A stretch of DNA of 64,000 bases from positions 1 to 64,000 of the forward strand of contig CAIWIS010000237.1 of NCBI GenBank assembly GCA_903912795.1. Direction: 5' to 3'. The notes beneath the pieces are model-generated. The model saw only the letters and a list, made by a program, of their open reading frames with translations, was not told where the DNA came from and ran no database searches. Of the stretch, positions 18,256 through 26,763 are shown in pieces (within the stretch, counting starts at the first letter, position 1; each line of letters opens with the position of its first letter). The position numbers and the translations under genes are program-made. The stretch comes from an uncultured Bacteroidales bacterium. Its GTDB lineage: Bacteria; Bacteroidota; Bacteroidia; Bacteroidales; Paludibacteraceae.

Positions 18256-19476
18256 TTAAACACCATTTACTGGACGACTGTTGCCTGCACCATCATCATA
18301 TGTTGCAAATCCAGTAGTTCCACCTTCAGCATCACCATTACTAATAAAATTACCAGCACCTGAACCTGAACCAATTAATTTTAAAGTTGTTCCATCATCG
18401 TAGTATGGACGATTTGAAGTTGTATCAAATAATATTGTTCCAACTTTACGAGTTAAAGCATCTAAAGCGGTTTTAGCAGCTTTTGGTAAAGTTAAACGTG
18501 AAGTATTAGATGCTGTTCCACCATCAATATCTTTATTTGTTAATACTTGAGAATCTGAAGTACCAACAACTGAACCTGTAATACCATGAACAGCACTTGA
18601 AGCACTAGTATGTGTAGTTAGATCAGAAGCAAGGGCTTTACTACCAAGTTGAGTTTGAATAGCAGAAGTAACTCCAGAAAGATAACCAAGTTCTGTTGAA
18701 GTTACTGAAGTAGTAACAACCGCCCCAGTAGCATCTGTTGCAACAGCTTTACTAGCAACAAGTGTACCAGAACTAGTAATTTTATTATTTAATTGAGTTT
18801 GGATAGCACTAGTTACTCCAGAAACATAACCTAATTCAGTTGATGTAACAGATGATGATGAAACTACACCAGACACATCACTAACGAGAGCTTTACTTGC
18901 AGTTAATGCCGCCATTTTAGAATGGTCAATTGCCGCAGAAGCACTAACATTTGAATTAGCAATATTTGAAATTGTATTACTTGCCGCATCAATAGTTTTA
19001 CTAGTTAGTGTTTGAGAATCTGAAGTACCAACTACAGATCCAGTCACACCATGAACACCAGATGAAGCTCCAGTATGAGAACTAAGACTTGATGTGCTTG
19101 CTTTAGAATTAATTTGAGTTTGAATAGCACTAGTTACACCATCAAGATATTGAAATTCAGCATTGCTAACACTACCATCAGCAAGTTTAGAAGCATCAAT
19201 AGCTGCAGTAGCAGAAATTGCACTATTTGCAATGTTAGTTAATGTATTTGTTGCGGCATCAATTGATTTATTTGTAAAAACATCGCTAGTAGCTTTACCT
19301 ACTAAAGTATCAGTAGCATCAGGAAGTGTAAGGGTTTTATCTGTACTTTGTGAAGACTGAATTGTAGTTTTAGTACCAGCAGTTCCACCTGGTTGAATTT
19401 GAATTTCTTTTGGGGTCAGCGTATCTTCTTGCGTGATCAGCAGACCTTTGATTATTTTCATTAAATTAAAACTCAT
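18256..19476 (-). CDS. Repetitive tail fibre
   Basis: 406 residues. At least three repeats combine TSKTIDAASNTISNI, ASAAIDHSKM and STELGYVSGVTSAIQTQL, a fibre shaft repeat widespread in phages. The N-terminal 40 residues (LLITQEDTLTPKEIQIQPGG) look like an attachment region. The C-terminus is short (GDAEGGTTGFATYDDGAGNS), so it may pair with other fibre proteins for tip function. Confidence 0.65.
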   Translation of the reverse strand: MSFNLMKIIKGLLITQEDTLTPKEIQIQPGGTAGTKTTIQSSQSTDKTLTLPDATDTLVGKATSDVFTNKSIDAATNTLTNIANSAISATAAIDASKLADGSVSNAEFQYLDGVTSAIQTQINSKASTSSLSSHTGASSGVHGVTGSVVGTSDSQTLTSKTIDAASNTISNIANSNVSASAAIDHSKMAALTASKALVSDVSGVVSSSSVTSTELGYVSGVTSAIQTQLNNKITSSGTLVASKAVATDATGAVVTTSVTSTELGYLSGVTSAIQTQLGSKALASDLTTHTSASSAVHGITGSVVGTSDSQVLTNKDIDGGTASNTSRLTLPKAAKTALDALTRKVGTILFDTTSNRPYYDDGTTLKLIGSGSGAGNFISNGDAEGGTTGFATYDDGAGNSRPVNGV

Positions 19477-19495
19477 TGTTCAAATTCTCCCTAAA

Positions 19496-19984
19496 TTAAA
19501 TTTTTGAAAGCGTTCTAGCTGAAAATTTAATCAATCCGGAATATCCAGCAGACCCTATATCACTAGATTTATATTTAAATTGACCGTTATGATCCATTGT
19601 CAAAATAACTCCAGAACTACCATTAGTACTTTGAGTTATTTTCCATTTATTATCATCTATAGCACTATCATCAAAAACTATATAAATTGAACCTGTTTCA
19701 GCATATCCAGACGGATTAGAAGTTGAGGTTCTATAAACAGCATAAGTAATATTCGCAGCTCTAACTATTCCAGAATCAAATAATAAACCGTTAATATTTG
19801 TTTCACTTGAAATATTATTATCAATAGTAAAAGATGTTTGAAGAATATCACCTGGAGCTAAAAGAGTATTAAGAACTTCACCTACAGCAACAGCAAAAGC
19901 AGAAGCTTCTTCAGCCCAATTCGGAGATTCACCCGAAGTAGGATAATTAAATGTAGTCCCTGCAATGACTATAGGTACGCTCAT
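19496..19984 (-). CDS. Short fibre tip protein
   Basis: 162 residues. The C-terminal ~115 (GDILQTSFTIDNNISSETN through SGLIKFSARTLSKI) are homologous to the tip of the 298-residue fibre encoded at 14571-15467, but here without the shaft. The N-terminus contains ESPNWAEEASAFAVAVGEV, a motif seen in short phage fibre adaptors. First gene after the promoter motif at 20000. Confidence 0.6.
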   Translation of the reverse strand: MSVPIVIAGTTFNYPTSGESPNWAEEASAFAVAVGEVLNTLLAPGDILQTSFTIDNNISSETNINGLLFDSGIVRAANITYAVYRTSTSNPSGYAETGSIYIVFDDSAIDDNKWKITQSTNGSSGVILTMDHNGQFKYKSSDIGSAGYSGLIKFSARTLSKI

Positions 19985-19989
19985 GTCTT

Positions 19990-20013
19990 GTCTCCGTAAT
20001 ATAACTTGTTAAT
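19990..20013 (-). promoter_or_regulatory. Predicted late phage promoter (copy 3)
   Basis: Minus strand: ATTAACAAGTTATA then TTACGGAG, with the GGAG probably serving as RBS for the fibre tip gene that starts at 19984. Confidence 0.55.
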
Positions 20014-20025
20014 TTTAATCATATT

Positions 20026-20421
20026 TTAGGGATTAAATATGTTAGATTTACGATCTCCACGGTCTTTAATATCTAAATGAACCCAACCTTTAGTTTTTTC
20101 AGGATTTTCTAACCAAAGTCCTAATTCTTTTAATTTACCTTGTTTATCCATCTCTAAAGCAAATTCGGCTAATTTACCGTCTTTATCAACAAAATCGCAA
20201 GCTAACCCCTTCATATGATTGGACTTTTTAGCTCCACCAATTTTTTTATTAATGGTATCAGGTCTCCATCCACTAGAAACTGACATAGGAATTCCGTATA
20301 AATCCCTAAATTTATTCAAAAGAATCAATAGTTTATCTATATTATCCGATACTTCTTGAGTATAATCTTCAGGAAATTGTTTATCACGATTCATTAAAAT
20401 TTCAGATTTAGTTATGCTCAT
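20026..20421 (-). CDS. M15-type D,D-peptidase (endolysin or virion peptidase)
   Basis: 131 residues. The zinc peptidase core is visible: SVSSGWRPDTINKKIGG, SNHMKGLACDF (His and Asp ligands) and GWVHLDI (His ligand). M15 enzymes cleave stem-peptide crosslinks in peptidoglycan. The N-terminus (ITKSEILMNRDKQFP) fits the family, so the ATG at 20421 looks right although it has no RBS and lies only 2 bases after the promoter-like core. No signal peptide. Likely the phage lysis enzyme. Confidence 0.75.
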   Translation of the reverse strand: MSITKSEILMNRDKQFPEDYTQEVSDNIDKLLILLNKFRDLYGIPMSVSSGWRPDTINKKIGGAKKSNHMKGLACDFVDKDGKLAEFALEMDKQGKLKELGLWLENPEKTKGWVHLDIKDRGDRKSNIFNP

Positions 20422-20437
20422 AAATAAACTTGTTAAT
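20418..20437 (-). promoter_or_regulatory. Promoter-like motif abutting the peptidase start (copy 4)
   Basis: Minus strand: ATTAACAAGTTTAT, with the peptidase ATG 2 bases beyond. If this is a promoter the mRNA would be leaderless or start inside the motif. Confidence 0.45.
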
Positions 20438-20442
20438 ACCGC

Positions 20443-20471
20443 TTGACTTAATCGACTATTTATAGTACCAT
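20443..20471 (+). promoter_or_regulatory. Possible sigma70 promoter
   Basis: TTGACT and TACCAT separated by 17 bases, upstream of the plus-strand gene at 20489 (RBS GTGAGGTG). The spacer contains AATCGACT, the octamer that recurs elsewhere. Confidence 0.4.
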
Positions 20472-20488
20472 TAATAGTGAGGTGAAAA

Positions 20489-21175
20489 ATGATTAACGAT
20501 TTAGGTATGTATGTTCAAGCAGATGGTGATGTAGGTGACGCTACACATAGAACAGGTCTAGCTGCAGGTTTAAATTTATTGCTTGGTAATGAGCAAAGAG
20601 CTAAAGAAATTAAAGACATTTTAATTAAAAATTGTGAAGTTAGTTCTGGAGTTTGGATTAGACATCCAGGAGGCCATCAACCTACTTATACAAATCAAAT
20701 TACTAATATGTCTAGAGATCAAGTTTGTCGAGTAATGTTTGCTATGGCAGTTCTTGGTGAAAAAAATGTTATTAAACATTGGCTTTTACAAATGACTAAA
20801 AGATGTTTTTTACATCAAAATAATTGTGATCCTACAAATGGTAGTTGGCGACCAAGAGATGTAATGACTATTGGTGAATGGCGAAATATTATTAGAGGAT
20901 TAAATCTTTGGGTATTATATCCTGTACTTGTAGTATTCGATTTAGTATTTCTTTTAGAAATTCCAATCAGAAGTAAATGGGATGGCGGTAGTATGTTATA
21001 TCCAGATATTTACTTTGCTACTAAAAAATTTCCAACACCATTTGCTTTTTTAGCTAAATACGCAATTAAAAAAACTACATGTTTAGATGAAATTATGAAT
21101 AACCATGATCCCATTCATAAAAATGGATGTGCTGAACTTCAACCATTATTTAAACAATTGTCGGAGAAAATGTAA
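20489..21175 (+). CDS. Hypothetical protein with hydrophobic middle
   Basis: 228 residues, unrecognised. It opens MINDLGMYVQADGDVGDATH and continues RTGLAAGLNLLLG. Residues ~138-160 are hydrophobic (LNLWVLYPVLVVFDLVFLLE) and could be a membrane helix or buried core. Many Trp, His and Cys. First gene of a three-gene plus-strand island inserted between minus-strand virion genes. Confidence 0.65.
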   Translation: MINDLGMYVQADGDVGDATHRTGLAAGLNLLLGNEQRAKEIKDILIKNCEVSSGVWIRHPGGHQPTYTNQITNMSRDQVCRVMFAMAVLGEKNVIKHWLLQMTKRCFLHQNNCDPTNGSWRPRDVMTIGEWRNIIRGLNLWVLYPVLVVFDLVFLLEIPIRSKWDGGSMLYPDIYFATKKFPTPFAFLAKYAIKKTTCLDEIMNNHDPIHKNGCAELQPLFKQLSEKM

Positions 21176-21176
21176 T

Positions 21177-21392
21177 ATGTATTATATTTTGGTTGTAGAA
21201 GATAGCACTCCAAATACTGTAGAAAAAAATACACAAGAAGAAGTTCAAGATTTTTTAACAGCATTTGTATTAAAACATGGATCTTTAGATGATGGTAATT
21301 CAAATTGGGTAGATCAAATTTTTGAAGGTCGTAAAGTTAATTTTAGTTTAGAAATAAAATTAAATATTGATGATAATCAGGTTGTATCGTGA
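21177..21392 (+). CDS. Small hypothetical protein
   Basis: 71 residues, start one base after the preceding TAA with GGAG upstream; an earlier in-frame ATG lies inside the previous gene. Acidic, alpha/beta-like, no motif. Its stop overlaps the GTG of the next gene. Confidence 0.6.
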   Translation: MYYILVVEDSTPNTVEKNTQEEVQDFLTAFVLKHGSLDDGNSNWVDQIFEGRKVNFSLEIKLNIDDNQVVS

Positions 21393-21619
21393 AATTAACT
21401 ATTTATCCGGAAATATGTTGTGAAGTATGTAATGAGGTAATCCATAATCATGTGGATTGCCCTGTTTGTAAATATAAATATGCTGGAACTAGTGAATATG
21501 GCGATATTCTTTATATGGATATTGGTGAAATATTAGAATGTGAAGTATGTAAAGCTAAATTTAAATTAATTAGTAAAGATAAATTTATTAGTGAATTTGA
21601 ATGGGAACAATTAACTTAA
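21389..21619 (+). CDS. Small zinc-ribbon protein
   Basis: 76 residues from a GTG at 21389 overlapping the previous stop (GTGA). Two Cys pairs near the start (CCEVC, CPVC) and a third (CEVC) at ~50 suggest zinc binding. Function unknown. Converges with the HNH fusion gene, overlapping it by 4 bases. Confidence 0.6.
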   Translation: MKLTIYPEICCEVCNEVIHNHVDCPVCKYKYAGTSEYGDILYMDIGEILECEVCKAKFKLISKDKFISEFEWEQLT

Positions 21620-23073
21620 ATTCTTTTCGGATATTTCATTGGCTCCCATAATTTAGGGAGCTTTTCTTTTCCATAATTTAATAATAATACATATTTACCT
21701 TTTGGTAATTGTTTAATTTTTTCACATTCATTCATTTTATTTCTTGCATAAATTTTTAATTCTTCTGGTAATTTTGAATAAATTTGAAATCCATTATTTT
21801 TAGTCCAAGATATATCCCATACTATATTCAATTCTTTAGCCCATTTTTTCATAGAAGAAGTTCTAGTAAAATAGCGACTATTAACAATTTGTCCTTCAGG
21901 AAGTTTGTACATAGTTTCTGCTCCATATTTTTGGCCTAAATAATCAAAATTACAAGCTTGATAAATAGTACCAATTTCGCCAGCACTAGGATCAGAATAT
22001 GCGACGAAATATCTTTTATTAGTATTTTTTACCATCCATCGACAAGCAAACATAACTAACCTACTATTAAGATTTTTAGGTGCCCAACTTGATACTGCAC
22101 CACGTTGAATTAATGCTTCTTTTTCACCAAATTGATAACTATTTGGTTCAGACAACATTACTACTCCAGCAAGTTTATTTTCCCATCTAGCAGTAAAAAC
22201 CCATTTAACTCCAAATCCAACAGTTCCTAACCATTCATATTTAGCGATAAATGATCTATGCTCAGGACTAAAGCTTTCGACATTTAAAATAAAATCATTA
22301 ACATTTAAATTAAATGGAAATCCTTCAGCTCTATCAGATTCTTCATTTTTATCTTTTTGAAATTTTTGCCAACATTTTGTGATTTTATTAGATTTTTCTC
22401 TATTATCTTTTTTAAATAAAGGTTGAAGATTAGTATAATGACTTAATTCCATTAATTGTTTTTGAGTTTTGGCTGCAGTTAAAGGTATAATATGATCTAT
22501 TTCCCATATTAAACCGTGGTTACTCCATGACATTCCAGAAATAAATTTAGATTCTAAATAATTAAATAAATGTTTATTACTACATCCTAAATATTCATCA
22601 TATTTACTATTTTTTGATAAACCTTTATTTTTAGCGACTTCCCAAAGTCGTTTAGAAATAGCAATTCGCATTTTAAACATCGGATCACGTTTAATTCGTT
22701 CATTCCATTGTTTTTGTATTTTATCTCTATTATTTTTTTTATATTGACGATTATATTCAGAAATAAATTCTTTTTTTATTTCTCTATAAGTTTTTTTATA
22801 TAAAGCTCGTTTTTCAGGATTAGCATCGCGCCATTGTTTAGATTTTAACTTACGATCTTCAGGATCTTTGTTGGATAAAATTTGCTCACGATTAGCTTCA
22901 TAATACGCTTTAGCTGAAGCTTTCTTTTTTTCTTTATTTTTGTCATAAGCTTCTTTAGAAATAATTTTAAGACAAGGTTTACATACAAAATTTAAACCAT
23001 CTTTAGTTCCAGATTTTTTACCAAATAATTCTAAGAATAATTCTTGTTCACATTTAGTACATTTTTTAGTCAC
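21616..23073 (-). CDS. HNH endonuclease fused to a Mom-like (GNAT) domain
   Basis: 485 residues from a GTG at 23073, chosen because GAGGAG lies 7 bases upstream and because more upstream starts lie before or inside the promoter motif. Order: zinc pair (CTKC, CKPC; ~5-35), basic linker, HNH domain (~160-235, with WEIDHIIPL at ~190 and NLQPLFKKDNREKS), then ~210 residues resembling the phage Mu Mom family: FTARWENKLAGVVMLSEP and AYSDPSAGEIGTIYQA followed by CNFDYLG. Mom enzymes make modified adenines that block restriction. The fusion could be a homing-type nuclease with a modification domain. HNH confident, Mom-like by motif. Confidence 0.7.
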   Translation of the reverse strand: MTKKCTKCEQELFLELFGKKSGTKDGLNFVCKPCLKIISKEAYDKNKEKKKASAKAYYEANREQILSNKDPEDRKLKSKQWRDANPEKRALYKKTYREIKKEFISEYNRQYKKNNRDKIQKQWNERIKRDPMFKMRIAISKRLWEVAKNKGLSKNSKYDEYLGCSNKHLFNYLESKFISGMSWSNHGLIWEIDHIIPLTAAKTQKQLMELSHYTNLQPLFKKDNREKSNKITKCWQKFQKDKNEESDRAEGFPFNLNVNDFILNVESFSPEHRSFIAKYEWLGTVGFGVKWVFTARWENKLAGVVMLSEPNSYQFGEKEALIQRGAVSSWAPKNLNSRLVMFACRWMVKNTNKRYFVAYSDPSAGEIGTIYQACNFDYLGQKYGAETMYKLPEGQIVNSRYFTRTSSMKKWAKELNIVWDISWTKNNGFQIYSKLPEELKIYARNKMNECEKIKQLPKGKYVLLLNYGKEKLPKLWEPMKYPKRI

Positions 23074-23102
23074 GGAAAAATTCTCCTCAAGTATGTATAA
23101 TA

Positions 23103-23125
23103 ATATTATATAATAACTTGTTATA
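23103..23125 (-). promoter_or_regulatory. Promoter for the HNH fusion (copy 5)
   Basis: Minus strand: TATAACAAGTTATT followed by ATATAAT. The same stretch also gives a good sigma70 reading: TTGACG, 17 bases, TATAAT. This copy could therefore be used by host polymerase. Confidence 0.5.
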
Positions 23126-23156
23126 GACGTCAAGGAAGAATTCGTTACATTTTTAA

Positions 23157-23188
23157 ATAAAAAAAAGCCCTAGTATTTCTACTAGAGC
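23157..23188 (-). terminator. Rho-independent terminator after the capsid gene
   Basis: Minus strand: GCTCTAGTA-gaaa-TACTAGGGC, a 9-bp stem with one G-U pair and a GAAA loop, followed by eight or more U. It lies about 35 bases past the capsid stop. Confidence 0.85.
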
Positions 23189-23222
23189 CTTTCTGAAATA
23201 ATGTAATTAAATCAGATACTTA

Positions 23223-24437
23223 TTAAGCGATACCGCTGATAAGTACGTTTTTAGCGGGTGCTGAACAGAATAATGCTTGGTCACAGAATAGACGTAATTC
23301 GTAAGCTGTCATTTCTGGAAGATCTAGGAAAAACTCACCTTCCTTGCCTGGTCGTTTGAAAGTAACATCGCTAGAACCAATTCTCACCATGTCTTCAGTA
23401 GAAAGAACATAAGCGTAACCTTGTTTAACATAGATAGATGGAACAATTTTGATTGAACCATTTTGACCATGGAATACTAGATCTTTAGATCCAACTTCAG
23501 TTTTTGCAGAAGAGTATGAAGAATCATACATTCTCAAAGCTGCTTGGTCAGTCAAAAGATCAGACCATGTGAAAGGGTTAACCATAACCATTACATCATT
23601 GTCAAGACCTTTTTCAACTGCTTTAGCAATTGCTTCTTGAATTTTAGCAAAAGAAAGTGCACCACCTGCTGCATACTCATTACCACGGAACAAAGAGTAT
23701 TGAGAAGCATCAATGCCAAACAATACGCCAGAGTTACTGATAATTTTGTGAATACCAGCAAATTCTTTACCATAAGCACCTTTATGCCATACAACGTCAC
23801 CACCAACAACAGTTCCTGGAAGTGCATCAACAGAAATAGTTTTAGTAGAGAAATCAACTTTAGTTACAGAGCAAGTACCACGAGAAACAGAACCATCAGC
23901 AGATCTGATTTCTATAGGCATTTTTTCACTACCAGCCCAGATTCCTGGTGCCCATTCTGCATCTGGAATAGCGAATGAATTTGTTACAGTGCTTGGAAGC
24001 GCAACAACTGCATAACCAACTTGACCGTAAAGCATTTCGATTTCAAGTTTTTTAGTAACTGAACGAAGCATGTTTCCAACTAGGAATTTAGTAGCTTGTT
24101 CAAAAGCTTGTGCAGAACCGATAGAAGCTGCTGCAGATTTGTAGCCCATTACTGAACGAAGAACTAGCATGTTACCTTGAACTGCTGCGTTCTCAATTTG
24201 TCCAGCTACTGCTGGTTGTAGAGCAACTGCGTCTTCATTAGAAGCGGCAAAAGTTACGCCATGTTCTTGACCAAGGATAACTGGTTGATTATAGTTTTTA
24301 CCAGTTTTTTGATCTTGAGTTGCGAAAGGGATTTCTTTTAAAAGCTTAACGCCATCTGGAACTAGGTTTTCTAATTTTTTAGCGTAAACTTCTTTAAATA
24401 GACCATTAAGGGTCGCTGCTGTATTGGCTGCTGCCAT
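23223..24437 (-). CDS. Major capsid protein
   Basis: 404 residues, of the size and order (after scaffold) expected for a podovirus HK97-fold capsid protein. N-terminal helix-rich arm (LNGLFKEVYAKKLENLVPDG), then a conserved-looking core (FAASNEDAVALQPAV) and a C-terminal strand. Slightly richer in G/C and in preferred codons than neighbours, as expected of the most expressed gene. It has its own promoter motif, a long leader and a terminator. RBS GGAG 6 bases before ATG. Confidence 0.85.
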   Translation of the reverse strand: MAAANTAATLNGLFKEVYAKKLENLVPDGVKLLKEIPFATQDQKTGKNYNQPVILGQEHGVTFAASNEDAVALQPAVAGQIENAAVQGNMLVLRSVMGYKSAAASIGSAQAFEQATKFLVGNMLRSVTKKLEIEMLYGQVGYAVVALPSTVTNSFAIPDAEWAPGIWAGSEKMPIEIRSADGSVSRGTCSVTKVDFSTKTISVDALPGTVVGGDVVWHKGAYGKEFAGIHKIISNSGVLFGIDASQYSLFRGNEYAAGGALSFAKIQEAIAKAVEKGLDNDVMVMVNPFTWSDLLTDQAALRMYDSSYSSAKTEVGSKDLVFHGQNGSIKIVPSIYVKQGYAYVLSTEDMVRIGSSDVTFKRPGKEGEFFLDLPEMTAYELRLFCDQALFCSAPAKNVLISGIA

Positions 24438-24594
24438 TTTAATTCTCCGATTTTTAAAACTTTTCTGTTTAAGTTATTGTTATTTTTGTTTTATTCGATT
24501 TGAACCTTGCTTCTTTTTCAGTCTTGATGCCAGATCATCCTTTCGGGTAGTTCCAGGTCGCCTCTAATACTCAAAACAAATTTCCCAATCTCTT
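24438..24594 (-). promoter_or_regulatory. Structured 5' leader of the capsid mRNA
   Basis: About 150 bases separate the promoter motif from the capsid ATG with no ORF. On the minus strand it contains ACCCGAAAGGA (a CC-GAAA-GG GNRA-type loop) and GATG-atctgg-CATC, then an A-rich unstructured run up to the RBS. Leaders of this kind can raise mRNA stability or translation; that role is inferred. Confidence 0.4.
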
Positions 24595-24611
24595 ATTATT
24601 ACTTGTTAAAT
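24590..24611 (-). promoter_or_regulatory. Predicted late promoter for capsid gene (copy 6)
   Basis: Minus strand: TTTAACAAGTAATA then ATAAGAGAT. It lies between the scaffold terminator and the capsid leader, so the capsid gene forms its own transcription unit. Confidence 0.55.
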
Positions 24612-24641
24612 CAACTAGTTAGCTTGTTATATAAATTTTAT

Positions 24642-24669
24642 AAAAAAAAGGGGCAGCATAGCTAACCCC
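24642..24669 (-). terminator. Rho-independent terminator after scaffold gene
   Basis: Minus strand: GGGGTTAGC-tat-GCTGCCCC followed by U8. It lies 13 bases after the scaffold stop and separates scaffold from capsid transcription. Confidence 0.8.
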
Positions 24670-24681
24670 TTGAAATTATTA

Positions 24682-25671
24682 CTATTTTGGACGTAAACTA
24701 AAAAAATCTTTCATATAATATTTTTCTGCAGGTTTTTCTTGTTTGTCAACTTTAGAACCAGTATCTTGAATTTTTGGTTTTTGTGGAGTTGGAGGTGCAG
24801 CTTTACGTTGTTGTACTTGAGATTTTCTATAATTATTTAAACGCTCTTTTGTTGCAAACATTTCAAGAACTTCATCACTAGAACTTCCAAGCAAAGACGC
24901 TACTTCTTCACGATATTGTTTTTCAACCAAAGGAATTACATCTTTAGCTGATACATTATAATAACCTTTTTGCATAGCTAGTAACATAGTTTGAGCAACA
25001 CGTTGCATAACCGCAGGATTACGTTTAGGTAAAATAGATTTAGAATCTTCTAGAGCTGACGTAATATCGTTTTCAATTTGTGTAGCTTGTTCGTTTTTCA
25101 TACGTTCAAGTTCAGCTTTAGATGCTCTTTCAGAAGATTCTTTTTCTTTCTTTTTATAATCTTCCAATTCTTTACGCATTTTTTCAGCTTCAAGTTGTTC
25201 TGGAGATTTTTTCATTTCTTCAATTTTACGAGAAAGACGTTTTTCAGCTAAATCATCAACATTCAAACCCATTTGCTCAAGGAAAGCTTCTGGATCATTT
25301 TGTAACATTTCAAATGCAGCTTCAACTTGAGTTTTGTATCCAGAAAATTCTTTTAGACGTTTATCAAATGCTTTAGATTTTTGAAGATGTCTTTTTAGTC
25401 CTTCATCATCTGAAAAATCAACTTCTTCATCAAATTCTTGACCATCAACTTTAATTTTAAGTTTCTTTTTTAAAGCTTGAGCTTCTTTTCTAGAAATATC
25501 TCCAGCTTTTTGTGCAGCATTAATTGCTGATTCTTCTGAAAATTCAGCAGCTTCAGCGGCCTCTAAAGATTCATTATCTAAACCTTCAGAAATTTCACTA
25601 GATTCTACTGGTACAGCATCTGCAACCACTTCACTAACTACATCAGAAATTACATTCTGAACTTCACTCAT
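24682..25671 (-). CDS. Capsid scaffolding protein
   Basis: 329 residues, highly acidic N-terminus, long charged coiled coil (~105-200), Pro/Lys-rich end (ending YYMKDFFSLRPK). The segment DGQEFDEEVDFSDDEGL followed by HLQKSKAFDKRL is typical of gp9-like scaffolds. It would direct procapsid assembly and then leave. It lies directly upstream of the capsid gene. Confidence 0.75.
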   Translation of the reverse strand: MSEVQNVISDVVSEVVADAVPVESSEISEGLDNESLEAAEAAEFSEESAINAAQKAGDISRKEAQALKKKLKIKVDGQEFDEEVDFSDDEGLKRHLQKSKAFDKRLKEFSGYKTQVEAAFEMLQNDPEAFLEQMGLNVDDLAEKRLSRKIEEMKKSPEQLEAEKMRKELEDYKKKEKESSERASKAELERMKNEQATQIENDITSALEDSKSILPKRNPAVMQRVAQTMLLAMQKGYYNVSAKDVIPLVEKQYREEVASLLGSSSDEVLEMFATKERLNNYRKSQVQQRKAAPPTPQKPKIQDTGSKVDKQEKPAEKYYMKDFFSLRPK

Positions 25672-25737
25672 ACATTTCTCCTCGACTTTAATAGTCAGAT
25701 TAAGTCGTCCATTATGGATAGACTTATGTATTTTTAT

Positions 25738-26037
25738 TTATTTTAATAATTTTTTAAATCTTTTAGGTTGTTCTTCAGAAACGTCTAAAGCAGGTTTTAC
25801 TTCACCTTGCCTTAATTCATTACTCATCGCTTCCAATTCCATATCAGAAAGTTCTGGAGCTTTAGGTAACATAACGCCAGATTTTTGATTAGTACCTTGA
25901 ACAGCTTTTTCAAATAATCTACGCTGTTCTTCAGTCATTCCAGGAAGTCCTTCTGGTGGAGGAGGAACAGGTTCTAAATTTATTGGACTAAAATATTCCT
26001 GAATTTTTCTTATTTTTTTCTTAGTTAATTCATCCAT
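25738..26037 (-). CDS. Small hypothetical protein
   Basis: 99 residues, Pro/Glu-rich (PVPPPPEGLPGMTEEQRRLF), no recognised domain. It lies between the structural lysozyme and the scaffold. Possibly a head assembly factor. Confidence 0.5.
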   Translation of the reverse strand: MDELTKKKIRKIQEYFSPINLEPVPPPPEGLPGMTEEQRRLFEKAVQGTNQKSGVMLPKAPELSDMELEAMSNELRQGEVKPALDVSEEQPKRFKKLLK

Positions 26038-26046
26038 TTGTAATCC

Positions 26047-26763
26047 TTAAGGTTTTTTTAAATTTAATTCTGGTTGTACTGGAACAACTTGTTGTACTGA
26101 AGGTTGAAATAATTTTTGAAAATTTTGTTGTGGAGTACCTTCAATATACGGTAAATATTTATCCATCAATTCTTTTTTAGTATGAGGATTTTTAATATCG
26201 TCTAAAATATATTTTAAATTAGCTTTTTCTTCTGGTGTAAATGTTTGAAATGTTTGTGAAAAATCTATTGGTCCACCATACATTTCAGCTTCTTTAAATC
26301 TACGGCTTAAAATTCCTGGATCTCTTTGTTTATTTGTTCCAAGAATCATTTCTCTCATTGCACCGATAGAATCACTATCAGCTACTCGTCCCATAAATTT
26401 TGGACCAAGATTATTTAAAGATTGATACCCCATTGATAAAATTGCTGCTTTTTGATGCGGAGGTAATGATTCATATAAATCACCATCTATACGATTTTTA
26501 ATTAATGCTTCTCTTTTAGGTAAATATGAAGTATGAATATCATCTAATTCATTTTCATTCATTTTACGATTTCCTGAAATAACTTCATCAGGATCAATAC
26601 CCTTTAAATTCATTATTCCTCGAACATCAGGGTCAGTTAATTTTAAACCTGCACCAATAGTAGGATGACCTTCACTGTCTTTATAAACATCAGAGTTAAA
26701 TCCTTCAACATCTCTAATTAAATTTTTAGATAAACCAATATAATCGCCCATATTATTTAACAT
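26047..26763 (-). CDS. GH24-type lysozyme in the head gene cluster
   Basis: 238 residues. Near the N-terminus DVEGFNSDVYKDSEGHPTIG-AG carries the catalytic Glu, Asp and Thr of T4-type lysozymes, followed by ~150 residues of helical lobe. The C-terminal ~60 residues are Pro/Gln-rich. No signal peptide. Encoded between portal and scaffold, so it may be packaged for cell-wall entry rather than serve lysis. Start overlaps the portal stop; an ATG 12 bases later (26751) has better RBS spacing. Confidence 0.7.
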   Translation of the reverse strand: MLNNMGDYIGLSKNLIRDVEGFNSDVYKDSEGHPTIGAGLKLTDPDVRGIMNLKGIDPDEVISGNRKMNENELDDIHTSYLPKREALIKNRIDGDLYESLPPHQKAAILSMGYQSLNNLGPKFMGRVADSDSIGAMREMILGTNKQRDPGILSRRFKEAEMYGGPIDFSQTFQTFTPEEKANLKYILDDIKNPHTKKELMDKYLPYIEGTPQQNFQKLFQPSVQQVVPVQPELNLKKP

